Assembly: GCA_964035575.1 (NCBI GenBank)
Contig: OZ037894.1
Location: 868,001 to 932,000, forward strand
DNA from: Rhynchopus sp. YZ270_cl-10
Lineage: Eukaryota; Euglenozoa; Diplonemea; Diplonemida; Diplonemidae
Direction: 5' to 3'
Length of the DNA: 64,000 nucleotides
Positions 58,819 through 64,000 of this stretch are shown one piece after another (within the stretch, counting starts at the first letter, position 1; every line of letters starts with the position of its first letter). A program made the translations under genes and the position numbers. Under the pieces are notes generated by a model. The model ran no database searches. It saw nothing but the letters and a program-made list of their open reading frames with translations, and had not been told where the DNA came from.

Positions 58819-61683
58819 ATGTTTTCGTACATGGTGTCGAAGTCACGTCCAGCCTCCACGCGGAGTATCCCGGGCAACGATCCGTCACACGGATCGGCCA
58901 AGTGGACGCCACACCCGCCGGCGCCTGTGTGCTGCAGGTCGTGGAACTGCTATTGCAGTGACGAGGTGACGGCGGCGGCGGAGCAGGCGCACTGGACTGA
59001 GGGGCTACGGCAGCCCGCCTACCCGGGGGCAGGCGGCATGAAGCGCAGTGCAGGGGAGGAGAGGAAGGATCCCGATGTCTTCATCGGAGTAGTGACGGGC
59101 GAGAAGGTGCGGGACACGACGGGGCTGTGTGCGCTGGCGCGTGATGCGACGGAGGAGGAACCAGGAACGCACTGGGAAGTAACCCGCCGCCTGGCAAACA
59201 TCACCAAGGCAGAAGCCGCGTACGAGGGCATCCTGCTCGGGCTTCAAGGGGTGGCCGACGGGTCGTACCCGAAGGGCACCCACGCGCGCGTGTGGGTCAC
59301 GCACTTGGTGGTCTGGAGGCAGGTGGCTGAGGGGCACGCCTGCGACTCGTCGTTGCTGAAGCAGAGGCTGGAGAAGGTGAAGGCGCTGCTGGGCGAGTTG
59401 AAGAAGAGGGGGATAAGGGTATCGCTGCAGCACTGCGCGAAGGCGGGGAAGGGGATGAAGGAGGCAGAGAGCAACGCCCAGCTGGTTGCAGGAGGGGTGT
59501 ACGCCGCAAGGGGATGCAGGACGGAGACGCTGGCAGCTGCCGTGCAGCCAGGTGTCAAGGGACACCTGGAAAGATGGGGGTTGCGATGGGAGGAATGTGG
59601 GGGCAAGGGGGACTGTCTGTTCCGGTCGGTGGCGTGGTCTGTGGAGCGGTCCCCGAATGGTCACGCAGGCTTCCGCAGGCTCGCAGTTGAGGTGATGAAG
59701 GAGCAGAAGGCACACTACAGCCCATTTGTGGACGAGGGGTGCATTGATGCATACCTGGCAGGCATGGCGCAGCTGGGGACATGGGGGGACCATTTGTGTC
59801 TCCATGCGATCGCCAAGGTGATGAAGGTCCGCATTGTTGTGCTTGACGTTGGACCGGAGAACGCGCTACGGGCTACGCTGATCGACGGGCAGTCCGACGG
59901 GCAGCTGGCAGAAGGAACTCCGGAGAAGGCTAACCTCACCTTCACGGAGTCTGACGTAGTCCTGGGGTTCGAGGGGGTACACTACGGTGCTGTGGAATCG
60001 GCAGGGTTGAAGGTGGGGGAGGAACTTCTGTGCGCAGTGGGACAACCGCAACTGCACGTACCGGCTACAGCTGTGAAGGGGAAGAAGAAGGCGACGGCGG
60101 TGACCCAGAGCGCAGCGGAGGATGCACTGAACCTGGCGCCCCAGGGATGGAAAATACCGGTGTGGGATGCAGTGCCCAGCAATGTGGAAGGGGTGACGCA
60201 GGTGGCGGCAGTTGCGTGGAAGGCGAGCGAACTTCTGCAGGGGTTACAGTTGCTGCACCAACTTCCGCAGATGGTGATTGTGTCCCGTTCGAAGTGTACG
60301 GGTGCAGCGCGCACGAAGAAGGCGAAGGTGGCGGTGAAGACGGAGCGGGGAGCAAAGGTGGAAGAAGTGTGGCTGTCGTCCATGACAACTAACTTGGACG
60401 ACGTGGTGAAGCCGGTGGAGAGCACGTTCTCGAGCAAGCTGATTACGCTGATGGGCAGAACGATGTTGCTCCAGGGGGAGGGGCGCACAAAGGGAGAGCA
60501 ACGCATGCGTCGGTGGTACGGGTTGCAGGGGGTGCGGTGTGGACGCGGCTTGGAGAGAGGAGGATGGATGGAGATGTCTGTGGACGTGACGGAGGACATG
60601 GTGTGCGCCATGCTGAGGAGAAGCGGACGGGAAGGGGTATTTGTGCGGCACCTCTTCCAGGCAAAGGAGTACGGGGACTGTGGGTTGTTGTGGAAGGCGG
60701 AACCGCTGGAGTCTGCTCTGGCACGGCTGGACCTTGTTGAGGAGAACATGGAGGATAGCGTGCGCGGACTCGCCGTAGGGGAAGGGGGCTACGCGGTGCG
60801 GGTGATGAAGGGGGACTTGGAGGCTGCGAAGAGGCTTCTTGTGCAGGAGGACGTCGTCGTGCAGGGACACAGGTACGAGATTGGGGGAATTCCGGCGAAC
60901 ACGTCGGTCCAGCTGTTGTGTGAGGGGCTGGTGAGGGAGGCGAGCTGGACGGTGAAGGTGCTGTCGCGAGGGCACAAGTGGACGGTTACGTCGGATGTGC
61001 CGTGCCCGAGCACAGAAGGGGTGCTGGAGGTGGGTGGATTGGTGTTGACGGTGTGTGCGGTGAAGGAAGGGCGTCGTGTGCAGAAGGTGGGTGCGAATCC
61101 GTGGGGTTTCCCTCTGGCGCAGTTCCCAGTACCGAGGCAAGGAGCAGCAGAGAGCGGCGCTGGCACGTGGGCGGCTAAGGCGAGGGGATACGCACCACCT
61201 GCAGCTCGACCCCACCCTGCAACAGGGGCACCGGCGGCTCCGGCACCTCCCGCAGCTTCATCAGCAGCGCAGGACGAGATAGAGATGATGAAGAAGGAGA
61301 TGAAGGAATTGCGGGAGATGATGAAGGGCGTCATGGAGCAGCAGAAGGAGATGTTGGAGGCACAGAAGCGGATGATGGGACAGCCGCAGCAGTCGGCACC
61401 AGTCGCGCAACCGCCGCAGCCTCTCGACATGGAACAGCTCAGAGCAGAATGTGCTGAGATGAAGGAGACGGTGCAGCAGTGCAAGGACCAGAACGTGCAG
61501 CTGGCAGCGGAGAGCAAGCGGCTCACGGAGGAGAACGAGGCGCTGAAGAAGGCAGCTCGCGAGGCCAAGGACAAGGCCAGGGATGCTCAAGATCGTGGCG
61601 GTGAGGAGAAGAAGAAAGATACGACGACGGACGAGAACAGCCGCCCCCGCGACACGGACAATAACCGAGAAAGGTCGTATTAA
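58819..61683 (+). CDS. LINE-B ORF1, copy 2
   Basis: 954 residues, the same protein as ORF1 at 50969: RNase-H-like domain lacking the Asp residues, OTU (Cys 266, His 388) and coiled coils. It again starts 3 nt after the stop of the interrupted LRR frame. Confidence 0.9.
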   Translation: MFSYMVSKSRPASTRSIPGNDPSHGSAKWTPHPPAPVCCRSWNCYCSDEVTAAAEQAHWTEGLRQPAYPGAGGMKRSAGEERKDPDVFIGVVTGEKVRDTTGLCALARDATEEEPGTHWEVTRRLANITKAEAAYEGILLGLQGVADGSYPKGTHARVWVTHLVVWRQVAEGHACDSSLLKQRLEKVKALLGELKKRGIRVSLQHCAKAGKGMKEAESNAQLVAGGVYAARGCRTETLAAAVQPGVKGHLERWGLRWEECGGKGDCLFRSVAWSVERSPNGHAGFRRLAVEVMKEQKAHYSPFVDEGCIDAYLAGMAQLGTWGDHLCLHAIAKVMKVRIVVLDVGPENALRATLIDGQSDGQLAEGTPEKANLTFTESDVVLGFEGVHYGAVESAGLKVGEELLCAVGQPQLHVPATAVKGKKKATAVTQSAAEDALNLAPQGWKIPVWDAVPSNVEGVTQVAAVAWKASELLQGLQLLHQLPQMVIVSRSKCTGAARTKKAKVAVKTERGAKVEEVWLSSMTTNLDDVVKPVESTFSSKLITLMGRTMLLQGEGRTKGEQRMRRWYGLQGVRCGRGLERGGWMEMSVDVTEDMVCAMLRRSGREGVFVRHLFQAKEYGDCGLLWKAEPLESALARLDLVEENMEDSVRGLAVGEGGYAVRVMKGDLEAAKRLLVQEDVVVQGHRYEIGGIPANTSVQLLCEGLVREASWTVKVLSRGHKWTVTSDVPCPSTEGVLEVGGLVLTVCAVKEGRRVQKVGANPWGFPLAQFPVPRQGAAESGAGTWAAKARGYAPPAARPHPATGAPAAPAPPAASSAAQDEIEMMKKEMKELREMMKGVMEQQKEMLEAQKRMMGQPQQSAPVAQPPQPLDMEQLRAECAEMKETVQQCKDQNVQLAAESKRLTEENEALKKAAREAKDKARDAQDRGGEEKKKDTTTDENSRPRDTDNNRERSY

Positions 61684-61691
61684 TCACGACC

Positions 61692-64000
61692 GTGGGCCTT
61701 GCCCCACTAAAGATAGTGTGCAGCAATGTGACGGCGCTGCAGACAGGCGGGAGCTCTCTGCTGAAGGTTGCGGAGGATGCTCACGTTGTTCTGGTGCAAG
61801 AGACAAAGTGCACCGTGACGACGCAGAAGCGCCTCTCCATCGAGTACCGCGAGCAGGGTTGGCAGGTGGTGTGGGGTAAGGAGTTGCCGGAATGGAGGTC
61901 GGCCGAAGAAGCGAAATCTGGTGGTGTTGCGATTCTGGTGCAAGAGGGAATACCTGTGCTCACGAGCCCGCCCTCCTCAACCTTGGAAAAGAACCTCTGG
62001 GACTCAACGCGATGGGTGAAGGCGAAGGTGGCGTACGGCAAAGGCAACGAGTGGATCGACGTGACCTCCGTCTACGCGCCGTCGGCGGACCCGGAGGCTA
62101 GGGAGAAAATACTTGGCGAGGTGATGGAGGCTGCTGCAGAGCTTGGTGATATTCCTGGGGTGATTGGTGGGGATTTCAACGCAGGTCCAGGGAAATCAGG
62201 TGTGCTGGCTGCTACACTGGACACAGGATGGTGGAAGGACACTGCCGAAGAGCACGCAAGGGTGCTTGGGACGACCCCGGACAACACCTACTTCTCGGTG
62301 AAAGACGGCAAGGAGATCCGCAAGAGGCTCGATTACGTTCTGCTGAACCGAGCTGCGTGCACAGGGCTGTCGTCTGTGAAGGTTGTCCACGACTCTGGGC
62401 TCCCGCAGCACAGACCGGTAGAGATAGCGCTGGATGTAGGTGCGTACAGGCAGATCGTGCTCGCGTACACTCTGCCGAAGCAGTTCCCTTTGGACAAGTG
62501 TGGACAAGGCGTGAAGAATGCACAAAAGGCGTTTGCGAGCAAGGAGCTGCAGTGGGGGGCGCTTCAACACCCTCAGGATAGGTGGATACAGTGGAACAAG
62601 TGGGCAGAGGACTTCTTGCTGCAGGCGTGCGAAGGCGAGATTGAGGGCCCGACGAAGGCGTATTGCGGAAGAGGCAAAACGTTTGACCCGAAGCCGAAGC
62701 ACCGGACTGCGAAGCAGAGCAAGGAAGGGGACGCTCTGACAGTGAGCCAGAGAAGGCTGACGAAGAACGTGGGCAGGCTGGAAGAATGTCGGCTGTGGTA
62801 CGTGAGGAGCAACGGTGGTGTGCCGCCACATGACGTGTGCAATTGTTGGAGCAAGGCGCGGAAGGAACTGCGTGTTCTGCTGGACGACGACTCACTGCAA
62901 CAGGATATGCCTAGCGAGGAGGCTTTGGTGGATCTGTGCAGAGCCGTGCGAGTGAAGGTGTCAACGCTTGCGGACCGAGTGAAGCGGAAGCGACTGGAGG
63001 ACTGGCGGCAGCGCCTACGCGATGCATGGCACAACGCTCCCAAGGCGATCTTCAAATACTGCAAGGACGAACAGTACAGGAAGATGACTGCCCTGAAGAA
63101 CGAGGATGGGAAGTTCACCGCCAACGCTGAGGAGATGGACACCCTCCTGCATGAGGCGTGGATGCCGATTCTTCGCCGATATGCGGAAAAGCCAGAACCC
63201 GACTGGGGTGCGTTCAGGGAGAAGTTTACAGAAGACATCGCAGGCAAGGGGCAAGCGATGCAGATGGACAGGCTGACGGGGAAGGAGTTGCAGCAAACTC
63301 TGGGGAGGATGAAGACGCAAACTTCTGCTGGGGTGGAGGGTTGGCGCATGGCAGAGCTGAAGGCGCTTCCTCTGGTGCTGCTCGACAGGTTGGCAGATGT
63401 GTTTGATGCGATTGAGTGTACGGGGGAGTGGCCGCCTTCTTTGATGAGAGCACTCATTGCGCTCATCCCCAAAGGGGAAGACGACACCCCGCTGAAGCAG
63501 CGACCTATCACGATCACTTCGTGTATCTACAGACTGTGGGCGGCAGCGAGGTTGCGAAGACTGATAAAGTGGCAGGAAAGCTGGATTGGTGAGCAACAGC
63601 ACGGCTTCAGAGCAGGACACAGCACTGCACACCTGTACTGGCACTTGTCGCTCAAGCTGGAGAAGGCGGTGCTGTCGGGTGACGACACAGACCAGGTATG
63701 GGGCTTCACGATTGACTACGCCAAATGTTTCGATCGTGTGCCTCATGAGATTGTGCTATCGCTGGCGGAGGAGTGGGGCGCGCACTGGCGTATTCTTGGA
63801 CCACTGAGGGCGGCGTACACTGCCATGGAACGCCGTTTCAAGTTGGGAGACGTAGGTGTGGGAGGCGCTTTCCGTACGACAAATGGTATCCTGCAAGGTT
63901 GCCCACTTTCTGTCGTGCTGTTGAACGCGCTGATGGCAGTGTGGGGATCTGCAGTGACGAGAAGGACGGGAGCAATCGCCATGGGGTACGCTGACGACGT
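61692..64000 (+). CDS. LINE-B ORF2, copy 2 (partial, runs off window)
   Basis: The same frame as 53842 at offset 7850, from GTG 61692 to the window end, where the sequence stops inside the YADD catalytic motif of the RT (TACGCTGACGACGT). AP endonuclease and most of the RT are visible and unbroken. The last 820 or so codons lie outside. Confidence 0.88.
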   Translation, partial: MGLAPLKIVCSNVTALQTGGSSLLKVAEDAHVVLVQETKCTVTTQKRLSIEYREQGWQVVWGKELPEWRSAEEAKSGGVAILVQEGIPVLTSPPSSTLEKNLWDSTRWVKAKVAYGKGNEWIDVTSVYAPSADPEAREKILGEVMEAAAELGDIPGVIGGDFNAGPGKSGVLAATLDTGWWKDTAEEHARVLGTTPDNTYFSVKDGKEIRKRLDYVLLNRAACTGLSSVKVVHDSGLPQHRPVEIALDVGAYRQIVLAYTLPKQFPLDKCGQGVKNAQKAFASKELQWGALQHPQDRWIQWNKWAEDFLLQACEGEIEGPTKAYCGRGKTFDPKPKHRTAKQSKEGDALTVSQRRLTKNVGRLEECRLWYVRSNGGVPPHDVCNCWSKARKELRVLLDDDSLQQDMPSEEALVDLCRAVRVKVSTLADRVKRKRLEDWRQRLRDAWHNAPKAIFKYCKDEQYRKMTALKNEDGKFTANAEEMDTLLHEAWMPILRRYAEKPEPDWGAFREKFTEDIAGKGQAMQMDRLTGKELQQTLGRMKTQTSAGVEGWRMAELKALPLVLLDRLADVFDAIECTGEWPPSLMRALIALIPKGEDDTPLKQRPITITSCIYRLWAAARLRRLIKWQESWIGEQQHGFRAGHSTAHLYWHLSLKLEKAVLSGDDTDQVWGFTIDYAKCFDRVPHEIVLSLAEEWGAHWRILGPLRAAYTAMERRFKLGDVGVGGAFRTTNGILQGCPLSVVLLNALMAVWGSAVTRRTGAIAMGYADD

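Larger units (their letters stand above)
58779..64000 (+). mobile_element. LINE-B copy 2 (3' part outside window)
   Basis: Starts GGGATACACACAACG like copy 1. Its target is CAGCTTTAACGACCCTGGA (58760-58778), two bases different from copy 1's target, and its 5' flank differs at several bases from that of copy 1. The element sequence itself appears identical to copy 1 at a constant offset of 7850. The 3' junction is not visible, so its target duplication cannot be checked here. Confidence 0.9.

Noticed and set aside
50929-64000. LINE-B copies as a simple tandem duplication
   Set aside because: The 5' flanks of the two copies differ at several bases, while copy 1 has a perfect 19-bp target duplication; separate insertion explains this better. 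An assembly artefact cannot be excluded without reads.
1-64000. LTR retroelements, Polintons or other virus-derived elements
   Set aside because: No long terminal repeats, integrase, capsid, envelope or protein-primed polymerase motifs were seen. All reverse transcriptases here have LINE-type domain orders.

Overview
The window looks like nuclear DNA of a euglenozoan protist, most likely a diplonemid. The main reason is a pair of 38-nt sequences on the minus strand (30839-30876 and 30792-30829). Both carry the core ACAGTTTCTGTACTTCATTG, which matches the spliced-leader (SL) exon of kinetoplastids and diplonemids, and both are followed by GT as in the SL 5' splice site. In agreement with this, host ATGs on the plus strand sit 20-140 nt downstream of a pyrimidine-rich tract ending in AG, as expected of trans-splice acceptors. 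One gene also has a short conventional cis-intron. Lineage is an inference from memory of SL sequences; no search was run.

Layout. 1-16.4 kb holds host genes, all on the plus strand: the 3' part of a leucine-rich-repeat (LRR) protein, a second LRR protein with a ubiquitin-like (UBL) domain, a paralogue of its N-terminal module fused to a coiled coil and a PH-like domain, an ankyrin/MORN protein with one intron, a lipoate-protein ligase, and a four-span membrane protein. 9-23 kb is otherwise repeat-rich: 7-, 8- and 9-bp microsatellites, a roughly 100-bp repeat that borders them, foldbacks and inverted-repeat elements. 22.9-30.8 kb (minus) is an RLE-type non-LTR retrotransposon (LINE-C) with two OTU-like protease domains; the tandem SL exons lie at its 5' end. 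31-42 kb is mostly AT-rich and homopolymeric, with several small inverted-repeat elements and one transposon encoding a tyrosine recombinase with 57-bp terminal inverted repeats.

42.4-64 kb is best read as a single UBL-LRR gene hit by a series of target-specific retrotransposons. The UBL exon (42390-42672) is followed by LINE-A (ubiquitin-like domain, OTU, AP endonuclease, RT, RNase-H-like), then a roughly 605-bp non-autonomous element sharing LINE-A's 3' tail and target duplication, then LRR sequence (50661-50928), then LINE-B copy 1, then exactly one 25-residue LRR unit, then LINE-B copy 2, which runs off the window. The LINE-B copies appear identical, but their 5' flanks differ and each sits at the same phase of a neighbouring LRR unit. 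This points to two separate insertions into a repeated coding target.

The elements share a design. Host translation ends at or just before element ORF1, and ORF2 lies in the -1 frame with no usable early ATG. Protease domains of the ubiquitin system (OTU) recur in all three families, and LINE-A ORF1 carries a ubiquitin-like domain ending in RLRGG. I saw no LTR retroelement, capsid or envelope gene, tRNA, rRNA or CRISPR array.
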